From a virus: a stretch of DNA of 54,454 nucleotides. Below are positions 39,324-47,149 of this stretch, one piece after another. The notes beneath the pieces are model-generated. The model ran no database searches and had not been told where the DNA came from. It saw only the letters and a program-made list of their open reading frames with translations. A program made the translations under genes and the position numbers. The stretch is taken from the IMG/VR virus record IMGVR_UViG_3300032892_000002, positions 1 through 54,454 of that record; one strand, written 5' to 3'. Position 1 is the stretch's first letter, and the number at the start of each line of letters is the position of its first letter.

Positions 39324-39842
39324 TTACTCGCTCCAAATCAGGTCAACGTTGTAGGTGGTCGACACGGTGGACGACTGGGTGACGAACACATGCAGACCCG
39401 CGTTCGCGGTCTGGTTCGCGATCGCCGGGACCTGCCACTCGTACCCTGCCGGGGGGAACTCTTCCCACGACGAGCCGGTGGTCTGCGGAAGTTCCTGCTC
39501 CCACAGCACGGTGCCGACCGCTGGCGGCGCCGAGGTCCACGACGTCGCGACCTGGCCGAGGGACGGGGCGTTGACACCGGCGTAGTAGTCGTGCGCGTTG
39601 CCGGACACCAGGTTCGCCGCGGTGCTCGCCCCTGCGGTGTTACGGGCAAGCTGGAACAGCACGTTGTTCCCGGCGACCGCGGTGGTGGTGATAATGTCGA
39701 CCCGGATCCCGACGACGTATAGCCGCTTCAGGAACGCGGTGCCCGCTGTGCCTGCTGCCAGCAGCGACAGGATCGGGTTGGCGGTCGATACGGTGACAGC
39801 GGTGCCTGACACGCGGCCGGTGTAGATGTCGCTGATTGGCAT
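39324..39842 (-). CDS. beta-sandwich structural protein
   Basis: ATG 39842, preceded by AGAGGGAG, gives 172 residues starting MPISDIYTGRVSGTAVTVST; the frame to 39890 has no ribosome site. Strands FLKRLYVVGIRVDIITTT, VGTVLWEQELPQTTGSS and VSTTYNVDLIWSE fit a jelly-roll or sandwich. Similar in length and texture to genes at 28051 and 36299. It precedes the head-tail connector genes, so a head-surface role is possible. Confidence 0.55.
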   Translation of the reverse strand: MPISDIYTGRVSGTAVTVSTANPILSLLAAGTAGTAFLKRLYVVGIRVDIITTTAVAGNNVLFQLARNTAGASTAANLVSGNAHDYYAGVNAPSLGQVATSWTSAPPAVGTVLWEQELPQTTGSSWEEFPPAGYEWQVPAIANQTANAGLHVFVTQSSTVSTTYNVDLIWSE

Positions 39843-39866
39843 GGCTTGCTCCCTCTTGTCGTTATC

Positions 39867-39892
39867 GCATGCCGGGCGGAATGAGGGCATGC
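39867..39892 (-). other. intergenic stem-loop
   Basis: Arms GCATGCC (39867-39873) and GGCATGC (39886-39892) with a 12-base loop, in the gap between the connector gene at 39921 and the 39324 gene. It might be a weak terminator or processing site in the late transcript. Confidence 0.4.
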
Positions 39893-39920
39893 CAAAGTAA
39901 GGCCGCCCTGGGGTGGTGGG

Positions 39921-40268
39921 CTATTCGGTGCGTATTTGATAAAGTGCGGCCCTCAAAAATGGGTTCGGTGGGAAGACGTATGGGCCGCTGGCCACGTCGC
40001 CGCTGGCGGCGGTCACGAATTTGCCGTGCACGTTGCGCCAGTTGACGTGGCCTTCTTCGACGTACAGGGCGTACGGCGCGGCGGCGTACACGTACAGCAC
40101 CTGATCTTCGACGGTGAAGCCGATCGACCTGGCTAGTTCACCGGTGTTTTCCGGCGCCAAATAGGTCGCGTCGGTGGCGATCTGCGGGCCGAGACGGGTG
40201 CGGAAAAACGTGTCGATCGCGGCGTCGATTTCTGCGGGGTAATCCGGGTCGAAGATGACACGGGCCAT
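39921..40268 (-). CDS. HK97-gp10-like neck/head-tail connector protein
   Basis: 115 residues from ATG 40268. It shows the family pattern: a helix (AAIDTFFRTRLGPQIATDAT), 'YLAPENTGELARSIGF', an alternating strand segment with VYAAAPYALYVEEGHV, then PPNPFLRAALYQIRTE. HK97 gp10-like proteins sit between the portal/adaptor ring and the tail tube. Position between the head-closure-like gene (40337) and later genes agrees with this. Confidence 0.75.
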   Translation of the reverse strand: MARVIFDPDYPAEIDAAIDTFFRTRLGPQIATDATYLAPENTGELARSIGFTVEDQVLYVYAAAPYALYVEEGHVNWRNVHGKFVTAASGDVASGPYVFPPNPFLRAALYQIRTE

Positions 40269-40336
40269 GCGAAGCCACGCCCTCTACGGTGGTGACTTGG
40301 GACCAGCCAGGCATCGTCTGCGGCTGTGGAAACTAA

Positions 40337-40696
40337 TCAGGTGGACGGGCCGGTGACCCGTCTCAGTGTGATCCGGTAGTCGGTGGGGGCACCGATGATG
40401 GTGGGTACCGCGACGACTGATTCGACGTAAAACACTTCGCCGGTGGTTTCGTCGAGGATCTGCTGCGATTCGAAACCTGCTTCGATGGGGAAGAACGGCT
40501 GCACCCGCAGGGTGATGTTGCGGACGGTGCGGGGCATCTGGGTCGCCGGGTCCCATGTGGTCTGGCGGGTTTCGGCGAGGAACGCGGGGATGTGGCTGGT
40601 CTGCGGGGTCCCGGCGTCGGCGAGGTTCCCCCACGCGTCGGTGCTCTGACCGGTCAGGAACGTCACGTAGGTGTTGGCTATTTCGGCGACCACCAT
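40337..40696 (-). CDS. head closure / connector-like protein
   Basis: ATG 40696 follows AGGAGG closely (a GTG at 40693 is equally well placed), giving 119 residues. It has a beta-barrel-like pattern (AFLAETRQTTWDPATQMPRT, ILDETTGEVFYVESVVAVPT, DYRITLRRVTGPST) found in stopper/head closure proteins. The neck gene at 39921 follows. Assigned from this pattern and from its place between adaptor (42963) and neck protein. Confidence 0.6.
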   Translation of the reverse strand: MVVAEIANTYVTFLTGQSTDAWGNLADAGTPQTSHIPAFLAETRQTTWDPATQMPRTVRNITLRVQPFFPIEAGFESQQILDETTGEVFYVESVVAVPTIIGAPTDYRITLRRVTGPST

Positions 40697-40703
40697 CGGC
40701 CTC

Positions 40704-41465
40704 CTAGTCGCCTGATGCGGCGGCGAGCCGGTCCGCGAACTCCCCAGGCACGTAGCCGGGTTCTGTTTTCCCGTACACGGTCGCCAGGTCACGGGCCAGT
40801 TCTTCACCTGCCGGGGTGAGCCGCCAGCCGAGGACTTTATGCGGGGGCCGCCATGTGCTCGGGGCGGGTTCGCCGCGCACCGGACGGGACGGCAGATCCC
40901 CGCCGGCGGTGAGCGCGTCCCAGTCGTGGCGGACCATCCGGTCGTCAGCTTTTCCCATCAACCGCGAAATCGCCCGCGATGACGGGACCTGGCCGGTTTC
41001 GCCGACTTTCGCGAGAACGAGGCGGCGGACCCGTTCCCGTGGGGTCATCCGGCCGATCTGGCAGAAATGCTCATGGCCGCAGCCGGGGCATTGGACCGCT
41101 TCGACGATCGCGGACACCGGCTCCGCCGCTGTGTGCGTGACAAGCGGTTTGGTCAGCCCTTCGCGGTGCATAGCGGTGAACGCGTCAGGCACCAAAGCGG
41201 TGAAACGGTGGTCTTTGACGCAATGCCGCAACGCGTCTTCGGTCATGACTCTGCCGTGGCGGCCGTTTGGGATCAGTACCGTGCATACCCGTGGCACATC
41301 CCACCGGGTGTCGATGACACCGGTGTCGTCGAACAAAACGTGGAGCAGTTCCCGCGCCACCTCGACGGGGTTGGGTTGCTGCAGCGCGTGTCCGGCGGCG
41401 GTGAGAGCGGCTTCCGCGATGTCGATTTCGGTGTTCGCTTCACGGATGGCCTCGGTTAAGGTCAC
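40704..41465 (-). CDS. hypothetical zinc/winged-helix-like protein
   Basis: 253 residues from ATG 41465. An N-terminal helical region is followed by a CPGCGHEHFC cluster (about residue 125-134), which could bind zinc, and by a segment with RVRRLVLAKVGETGQVPSSR and AISRLMGKADDRMVRHDWDA, the outline of a winged helix. A tail of about 40 residues (WRPPHKVLGWRLTPAGEELA) looks like a second winged-helix unit. It may bind DNA. It lies among head-tail connector genes, which is odd for a regulator, so it may be an acquired gene. Confidence 0.5.
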   Translation of the reverse strand: MTLTEAIREANTEIDIAEAALTAAGHALQQPNPVEVARELLHVLFDDTGVIDTRWDVPRVCTVLIPNGRHGRVMTEDALRHCVKDHRFTALVPDAFTAMHREGLTKPLVTHTAAEPVSAIVEAVQCPGCGHEHFCQIGRMTPRERVRRLVLAKVGETGQVPSSRAISRLMGKADDRMVRHDWDALTAGGDLPSRPVRGEPAPSTWRPPHKVLGWRLTPAGEELARDLATVYGKTEPGYVPGEFADRLAAASGD

Positions 41466-41474
41466 CTGCTGATT

Positions 41475-41807
41475 CTATGTGAAGATCTCTGGGGGGAGTG
41501 TGGTCCCTGATTTGCGGATGAACGTTTCCAGCACCGCGATCCGCCGCTCAAGATGGGTGATCTTCTCATGCAGGTCAGCGATCATGTGTTCCTGGTGGGA
41601 CAGCGCCGACTCGTAGATCTGCTGCGCCCGCCGGTACGCCGCCGACTCTGCTTCCTCACCGGCAGCGGTCTGCTTGTCCCGGGCCCGCTGTTCGGCTGCG
41701 CGCCGGTCACGGCCGTGCGCGCGGAGGGAACTGGTGTACGCCACCACCGCGACCGCGAAACTTGCCGCGCCGACGATGACACTGCCCCATGCCGCGTCGA
41801 TGCTCAT
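41475..41807 (-). CDS. membrane-anchored coiled-coil protein
   Basis: 110 residues from ATG 41807. One N-terminal span (WGSVIVGAASFAVAVVAYTS) then a charged coiled coil (RAHGRDRRAAEQRARDKQTA, HEKITHLERRIAVLETF). This layout is similar to phage accessory membrane proteins (holin-like or DUF2746-like). Overlaps the next gene in ATGA. A role in lysis is possible but unproven. Confidence 0.55.
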   Translation of the reverse strand: MSIDAAWGSVIVGAASFAVAVVAYTSSLRAHGRDRRAAEQRARDKQTAAGEEAESAAYRRAQQIYESALSHQEHMIADLHEKITHLERRIAVLETFIRKSGTTLPPEIFT

Positions 41808-42202
41808 GGGTCACGGGCCTCAGGCCATCCGCTGATCAGCACCACCAGCGCTGCGATCCCAGCCCATGCGACCGCTGCAGTCCAGCCGCCGGGGATGGAC
41901 CGGTGGATCCAGGCGACGGTGATGAACGTGGCCCACGCTGCTTTCATCAGCGCGGCGGCGGCGTACTGGAACTGGTCCCGGCTGAGCGGCACACCGGTGA
42001 GGCAGACCACGCCGACCGCGATCCATGCCCAGCCCCACGCGGTGAGCGGCAGTTGCGGGGTAAGCTGGTCAGCGAATGCGGGGACGTATCCTGCGGCGAG
42101 ACCGCTGCCGTAGCCGAAGTCGATCGCCGCGAACAGCGTCAGCGCCGCGCCGCGCCGCCCGGATCGGCGTTTCAGCTCAGCCCAGGCAGATCGCCACCCC
42201 AC
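41804..42202 (-). CDS. multi-span membrane protein, holin-like
   Basis: 132 residues from GTG 42202 after a G-run. It has about four hydrophobic segments (LTLFAAIDFGYGSGLAAGY, WAWIAVGVVCLTGV, AAWATFITVAWI, AAVAWAGIAALVVLI). Size, topology and pairing with the neighbouring membrane protein recall holins, but it stands 34 kb from the lysin gene and within head genes, so the assignment is uncertain. Confidence 0.5.
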   Translation of the reverse strand: MGWRSAWAELKRRSGRRGAALTLFAAIDFGYGSGLAAGYVPAFADQLTPQLPLTAWGWAWIAVGVVCLTGVPLSRDQFQYAAAALMKAAWATFITVAWIHRSIPGGWTAAVAWAGIAALVVLISGWPEARDP

Positions 42203-42220
42203 CGCCGCCCCCCATCAGGT

Positions 42221-42925
42221 TCAGGCGATCCGCTGCCCGTACCCGCCGGTCGCGTTCAAGGTGTTACTTTTCGCCGACCAGGTGAGGGTCGTGATGAACC
42301 CGGTGTCCTCCGACGTGTCGACACCGGTGATCGGTGACAGCGGTCCCGCCAGATACGGTGTCGACGCCCCAGTGGTGGAGTCGGTGGAAAGGTTCAGCCG
42401 GAACCCGCCCGCGATGCTCGACGTGGAGTAGAACTGCAGCATCGCGGTGATTTCCCACAGGCACCCGGTTTCGGTGCCGATGAGCGGGACCGGCTGCAAC
42501 GTCCCGACCGCTGTGCCGGAATCGATGGTCCCGTAGTAGGAGGTGAACACCATCGACGGGGCCTGCCCGGTGGCGGTGTAATCACCCCAGATGTGCAGCA
42601 GGTAGATCGAACCGGCTGCGGGTTCCCCCCCAGCGACCGTGTAGGACAGCAGTATCGTTTCGGTGTCGTCGGCGACGGTCACCGGGGTGGTCATGCCGTT
42701 ACGGGCGCCGTTGAGCAGATTCGTGGAACCGTTGGCGCGTTTCGTCCACATCTTGCCCTGGTAGACGTAGATCGCGGCGCCGTCCGCCGGGCAGTTCGGT
42801 GCGTACGCCTGAGTGGAAAGACACCCGCCGTCGACCGTTATCGCCATGTCGCCGACATATGCGGCGACCTGCCCCAGCGTGGCAGGGGAAGAGAACGACG
42901 CGCCGGACATGTCGTAACGGGTCAC
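42221..42925 (-). CDS. structural protein, fibre-like
   Basis: 234 residues from GTG 42925 (an ATG six codons in is also possible). Mainly beta, with SIYLLHIWGDYTATGQAPSM, GCLWEITAMLQFYSTSSIAG and FRLNLSTDSTTGAS strands, like a receptor- or sugar-binding sandwich. Not enzymatic by any motif I can see. It lies between the adaptor gene and the membrane genes. Confidence 0.5.
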   Translation of the reverse strand: MTRYDMSGASFSSPATLGQVAAYVGDMAITVDGGCLSTQAYAPNCPADGAAIYVYQGKMWTKRANGSTNLLNGARNGMTTPVTVADDTETILLSYTVAGGEPAAGSIYLLHIWGDYTATGQAPSMVFTSYYGTIDSGTAVGTLQPVPLIGTETGCLWEITAMLQFYSTSSIAGGFRLNLSTDSTTGASTPYLAGPLSPITGVDTSEDTGFITTLTWSAKSNTLNATGGYGQRIA

Positions 42926-42962
42926 AGCAGCCCTCCCATGAGGTTCGACGCCGGAACCCGGC

Positions 42963-43724
42963 CTACCAGTTGATCAGCGCGGCGCTGCCGAGCACACCCG
43001 CGACATGCAGGATCTCCGCTGCCCTCGGGCACAGCAGCGGGAACGCGTTCGTTGTCATGTTCCGCGCCCGCGTGTACGAGATCCCGCCCACGTTCAGCGA
43101 CACGTACTGCCGTTTCATCCCCGCAGGGTCGTTGTCGGCGAGCAGATACTGAGTCTGCGCGCAGGTGGCCCGCGCAAACGCGTTGATCACATACGGGTCG
43201 GTGGGCAGCCCGTTCTGGTTCACCGGATACACCGCCGCGATGATCGCGTTGTCGATGTCTTCCGACGCCCGCTGCACCGCCGTCACCACAACCTGATCCG
43301 GTGTCGACTGGTCCCCCGACCAGGCCCGGTACTGCCCCGCCGTCGCATACAAGCCAGGTGCGGGAGCGCCGGTAAAGTTCGGTGAGACGGTGACGGTCTG
43401 CTGATACGTTTCGGTGACCGCGCCGACTGTCCCGGTCCAGGTGACCAGATAATCCCCGGTGATCATCAACCAGGGCGCGGTCCACGTGTAGTTATACGTC
43501 ACCCCATCAGGGGTGGTCACACCCGCCGATGTGGCAGGGACCGGGGTGCCGAACCCCGCACCGGGGGTGTTCAGCGTGGACGCGTCTATGCCCACCGTCA
43601 CGTTCGCCGCCGGCGCCCCCGCGTAGCTGGCGCGGAACGTCTCGAACATCTGCGACAGCACAACCTGGCCGCCCTGCACCACATCCGACTGCCGGGCACC
43701 GAGCAGAACCGACACCGACGACAT
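42963..43724 (-). CDS. head-tail adaptor-like protein with Ig-like N-terminus
   Basis: ATG 43724 (MSSVSVLLGARQSDVVQGGQ) gives 253 residues; the frame to 43814 lacks a ribosome site. The N-terminal 110 residues look like an Ig-like/BIg sandwich (TFRASYAGAPAANVTVGIDA). The C-terminal half (GLYATAGQYRAWSGDQSTPD, AVQRASEDIDNAIIAAVY, YVINAFARATCAQTQYLL) fits helical head-tail adaptors of the gp6/gp15 type, which attach below the portal. Combination of the two is unusual. Confidence 0.65.
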   Translation of the reverse strand: MSSVSVLLGARQSDVVQGGQVVLSQMFETFRASYAGAPAANVTVGIDASTLNTPGAGFGTPVPATSAGVTTPDGVTYNYTWTAPWLMITGDYLVTWTGTVGAVTETYQQTVTVSPNFTGAPAPGLYATAGQYRAWSGDQSTPDQVVVTAVQRASEDIDNAIIAAVYPVNQNGLPTDPYVINAFARATCAQTQYLLADNDPAGMKRQYVSLNVGGISYTRARNMTTNAFPLLCPRAAEILHVAGVLGSAALINW

Positions 43725-43751
43725 CAGCCCACCACCTCTACAATCAGCGGT

Positions 43752-43964
43752 GTGGACAACCCATTCGGCTGCCGGTGCAACGCCATGGGCGCCGGCTACC
43801 CATGTATCCGCCACGCTGACGCCGAGGACATGCTCTGCTCACGCTGCCGCACATCTACGACATGCAGCTACTCACGCGCATCCCAGGTGGCCGCGGCCGA
43901 AGCGGCGGCGCCGCCGAACAGGTCGCCGTCGCGGACCCGGATAACACCCCAGCCGAACCGCTGA
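43752..43964 (+). CDS. possible small Cys-rich protein on the opposite strand
   Basis: GTG 43752 begins a 70-residue frame (MDNPFGCRCNAMGAGYPCIR, then HADAEDMLCSRCRTSTTC) with a possible zinc site: CRC, C-x2-H and CSRC. The first 38 codons have high GC in third positions and lie in a gap on the minus strand, but the last 97 bases overlap the tail end of the minus-strand fusion gene. If real, it is the only plus-strand gene inside the late region. No strong ribosome site precedes it. Confidence 0.4.
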   Translation: MDNPFGCRCNAMGAGYPCIRHADAEDMLCSRCRTSTTCSYSRASQVAAAEAAAPPNRSPSRTRITPQPNR

Positions 43965-46288
43965 GCCTCCCCAGACACGATCTCCGACGTGTCGAACCTG
44001 GCCACCAGTTCCGGCCACAACCGCCACACCTCAGCCCGGTCGTCGCCTTCGCTGGCGATGTCATGCACCAGAATCAGCCCACCCGGGCGGACAAGCGGCC
44101 CATACATCGCCAGATCCTGCCGCACCCCCGCCACCCGGTGATCCCCGTCCACAACCAGAACATCCAGCGACCGGCCCTCAAGTTTCGCGGCCAGCCAGTC
44201 TCTGCTTGACAGGTCATGTGAATCACCGACATGCACCACAGCGCCGTGCGCCGCCAGCTTCGCGCCGGTACCGCCGGTTTCGTACGAGTTGTCCGCCAAA
44301 GTGATGCCGTACACCTCGGCACAGATCTGCCGCCACGCGTACAACGTGCCGCCCTGATCGCAGCCGATCTCCGCCACCACCTGCGGCCGGGTGCGGTGCA
44401 GCAACGTCAGCACCTCGGTCAGCTCATCCAGGCACTGCGACGCGCCGTGCGCCATCGCCGCCGCCGCTGCCGTGTGCGCGTTGAACCCTTCCGGCCGGGC
44501 GATCACATAGCCCTTGTACACCGGCAAATCACGGAACGTGTACCCCAATTCGGCGAGCAGCCCGTCGAGGTCTTCACGGTCGTAAAACCCGTACACCGAA
44601 TGATCTTCGATGAACAGCACCGGGCGGCACCGGTCCAGCGTTTCCCGCATCCCCCGCAGCGCATGCAGATCCGCGCCCTCAACGTCGAGTTTCACCAAAT
44701 CGACACGCGGTTCGTCTTTCAGCACCGCGTCCAGCGGCACACCGGGGACTTTCCGCCCATCAGGGCCCCCGGTGTCGCGGACCATGTTCGACCCGTCGCG
44801 GGCGAACCCGTTGGGGCTGTGCAACGTCAGCATCGTGAAATCGTCCCAGGCCGCCACATTGTGCACCGTCGCGCAGGTGATGCTGTTCAGCTCAAGGTTG
44901 CGTTCCAGCTGCTGCACCGTTTCGGGGCTCACTTCGACGGCGATGACTTTGGATGCTTTCGCGGAGGCCCGCACCGTGTAATGCCCGACATGGGCTCCGA
45001 CGTCAAGGAAAACCCCGCCGGAGGGGAGGAGCCGCAGCACCGTCTGGTCGATCAGCGCCTCATGGCCGAGGGCCAGCCCGTCGCCGCTGGGTTCGGTGCC
45101 GCCGATCTGCCAGCGGAACCCGCCGTACCGGATGATCCCATCAGCCGCATCGCCGAGCCCTTCCTCAAGGTCAGCGAGCACCGGTTCCATGTACTGCCCC
45201 GCCACCACGTCCGCGTCGTACTGCAACGCGAACTCGCGGCATTCCGCCGAATACGTCCGCTCGAGGGTGCCGTCTTTCCACGCCCGGTACGCGTCTTCGT
45301 AGGCGGCGGCGAGGTGACCCACATACGGTTTCGTCCACCACGCGTGGAACGGCCCCACCCAGTACGGCTCCCCCGCGACTTTCCACCCAGGGCCCGCCAG
45401 TTCCGACATGGCGGAACAGTCGGTGACCACCGTCGGAATCCCGCAGGCCTGCGCTTCGATGACCGGCAGGCCGAACCCTTCACCCCACGTCGCCCCGGAG
45501 TACAGGTCAAGGGCGTTGTACCAGGCGGCCATGTCCGCAGCGGTGTACGACCCTGCGACATAGGCGTACGCGTCGGCCCAGCCGACCGCTTCGTCGATCC
45601 CCAGGTTCGCCGCCAAAGCCCGCAGATCGTCGCCGCCGCTGACCGTCGATGACAGGGTGTGGCACAGCAGCATCGTGTCCGGGTATTTCGCGTGCAGCCC
45701 AGCGAACGCGGCGAACTGCTCCGGGAACCCTTTACGGTTGGTGTCCTTGTTACACGCGTTGATCCCGATGACGAACTTGTCCTGCGGGAGGCCGAGCGCC
45801 CGGCGGATCGCGGCCCGGTTCCCCATCCGCCGGAACACAGTGGTGTCGATGCCGTGCGGGCAGTACAGGGCGCCGTGGCCGCCGCTGTCGAGGACCCGTT
45901 TCCCGAACCGGCTCATCGCGATCACCCTGGCGGTGGTCCCCGACAACGCCGCCTGGTCAAGCTCGCCCAGCGGTTCCCGGTCCACCGGCGTCCACATCGC
46001 CAGGTTCTGCCCCCGCAGCAACGCCACATCCTGCGCGAACGGGTCCAGCAGGGTGAACGTCAGATCAGCGCCGAAATGCTTCGCGTGGCCACCGATCACA
46101 TCGGATGAGAACGGGTGCAGCCCACACGGATACACGGTGATCCCGTTCCACCCGGTGCGGGCGCCCTGCAGCCCCCAGATCGCGGCGACCGCTACTTCGT
46201 GGCCCATTTTCTGCAGCCTCGGCGCCCAGATCGCGGTCTGCTGCCCGTAGCCGGTAAAGTGCCGACCCACGGGGCGTTGCTCACCCAC
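43868..46288 (-). CDS. triple fusion: glycosyltransferase 4, FkbM-type methyltransferase, second methyltransferase
   Basis: The continuous frame starts GTG 46288 and gives 806 residues. About 1-380: GT-B (WGEGFGLPVIEAQACGIPTV with the Glu-x7-Glu site). About 395-600: FkbM-type methyltransferase (VFLDVGAHVGHYTVRASAKA, VDLVKLDVEGADLHAL). About 610-790: class I methyltransferase (VVAEIGCDQGGTLYAW, LDVLVVDGDHRVAGVRQDL, GGLILVHDI). The expected first strand (KILWVSNAPWVG) is encoded from GTG 46299 in a different frame after AGGAGG, so a one-base loss (or sequencing error) near 46250-46265 has split the N-terminus. Whether an active protein is made is unclear. Related to the GT-methyltransferase gene at 37568. 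Confidence 0.8.
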   Translation of the reverse strand: MGEQRPVGRHFTGYGQQTAIWAPRLQKMGHEVAVAAIWGLQGARTGWNGITVYPCGLHPFSSDVIGGHAKHFGADLTFTLLDPFAQDVALLRGQNLAMWTPVDREPLGELDQAALSGTTARVIAMSRFGKRVLDSGGHGALYCPHGIDTTVFRRMGNRAAIRRALGLPQDKFVIGINACNKDTNRKGFPEQFAAFAGLHAKYPDTMLLCHTLSSTVSGGDDLRALAANLGIDEAVGWADAYAYVAGSYTAADMAAWYNALDLYSGATWGEGFGLPVIEAQACGIPTVVTDCSAMSELAGPGWKVAGEPYWVGPFHAWWTKPYVGHLAAAYEDAYRAWKDGTLERTYSAECREFALQYDADVVAGQYMEPVLADLEEGLGDAADGIIRYGGFRWQIGGTEPSGDGLALGHEALIDQTVLRLLPSGGVFLDVGAHVGHYTVRASAKASKVIAVEVSPETVQQLERNLELNSITCATVHNVAAWDDFTMLTLHSPNGFARDGSNMVRDTGGPDGRKVPGVPLDAVLKDEPRVDLVKLDVEGADLHALRGMRETLDRCRPVLFIEDHSVYGFYDREDLDGLLAELGYTFRDLPVYKGYVIARPEGFNAHTAAAAAMAHGASQCLDELTEVLTLLHRTRPQVVAEIGCDQGGTLYAWRQICAEVYGITLADNSYETGGTGAKLAAHGAVVHVGDSHDLSSRDWLAAKLEGRSLDVLVVDGDHRVAGVRQDLAMYGPLVRPGGLILVHDIASEGDDRAEVWRLWPELVARFDTSEIVSGEAQRFGWGVIRVRDGDLFGGAAASAAATWDARE

Positions 46289-46333
46289 AGGATCTTCACT
46301 TAGGCATCACCTCCTCTGCGCGAACGGGCCCTT

Positions 46334-46660
46334 TCACTCGATGGAAGCCCGGTCGTCGTAACTCATCGCGTCGATGATCTGCGCCTTGGTGAGCTTCCTC
46401 ACGTCATCGGCGTCCATGCCCTGCGCGACCGCGTACTCTTCCCACACATGCCGCAGGTCCGCTGTTCTCGGCAACGGCGGCATATCCGCAGGCGCGGCCG
46501 AGTCGTCGACATCCGGTTCGACCGGATCCCCGCCGGGGCCGCCGACCTGGATCAGCTCACCCTTTTCCAGCCGGTCCAAGACGCCGGGGTGCAGCGGCAA
46601 CGACATCTGCATGACCGCACCGGATTCACCCCGGATCCATACCAGCTCCAGCTCAGGCAC
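46334..46660 (-). CDS. small acidic head-region protein
   Basis: GTG 46660 gives 108 residues; the longer frame to 46822 is Arg/Cys-rich and lies over the decoration-like gene. It has LVWIRGESGAVMQMSLPLHP, GVLDRLEKGELIQVGGPGGD, and a short helical end (DVRKLTKAQIIDAMSYDD) like the small SAP/HeH or Rho-N motif sometimes found in phage head proteins. It may be a head-tail or capsid accessory factor. Confidence 0.5.
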   Translation of the reverse strand: MPELELVWIRGESGAVMQMSLPLHPGVLDRLEKGELIQVGGPGGDPVEPDVDDSAAPADMPPLPRTADLRHVWEEYAVAQGMDADDVRKLTKAQIIDAMSYDDRASIE

Positions 46661-46664
46661 CGGG

Positions 46665-47108
46665 TTAGACGACCACGAACGGCAGCTCGTAGACGTTGAA
46701 CACCGCGCTCTGGTCACCCGCCCAGTCGAGGTAAATGTTCCCGTCGGTTTGCAGGAACCGGTCGCTGGTGAACGGCCCAACGATCGTCGCCACCGCCGTC
46801 GAATACACCACCGACAGATCACCGACCGACCCCTGGGTGAACACCGCGTTCGACGGATATGGGCTGGTCTGCGCCACCCCCGCCACGTTCGAGCCGCTGC
46901 CTGTGGCCCGGACCGTCAACGTCCCCGCCGTCGACGCCGCACCGATCGAAATGATGAACTTCCGGGCATCCAGCACCGCCGCGCCGGTCGCGGTGCTAGC
47001 ACCCAGAATGTAATGCCCTGTCGCTGTCGCCGCCGTGCCACCAGTCGGGGACACAGCGACGCTGCTGTCCCGGACAAGTGTCGTCACCGACGCTGCCGTA
47101 CGTGCCAT
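46665..47108 (-). CDS. capsid decoration-like protein
   Basis: 147 residues, ATG 47108 preceded by AGGAG. MARTAASVTTLVRDSSVAVS, GHYILGASTATGAAVLDA, IVGPFTSDRFLQTDGNIY, VFNVYELPFVVV; a beta-sandwich-like pattern. It is encoded directly after the major capsid gene, where decoration or minor head proteins are usual. Similar in outline (MAR start, GPF motif, aromatic ending) to the tandem pair at 21531-22325. Trimer formation on the capsid is an inference. Confidence 0.6.
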   Translation of the reverse strand: MARTAASVTTLVRDSSVAVSPTGGTAATATGHYILGASTATGAAVLDARKFIISIGAASTAGTLTVRATGSGSNVAGVAQTSPYPSNAVFTQGSVGDLSVVYSTAVATIVGPFTSDRFLQTDGNIYLDWAGDQSAVFNVYELPFVVV

Positions 47109-47149
47109 CTGCGCTCCTCAGAAAAAGTCGCCGCCGCTGCGGACCTGGA

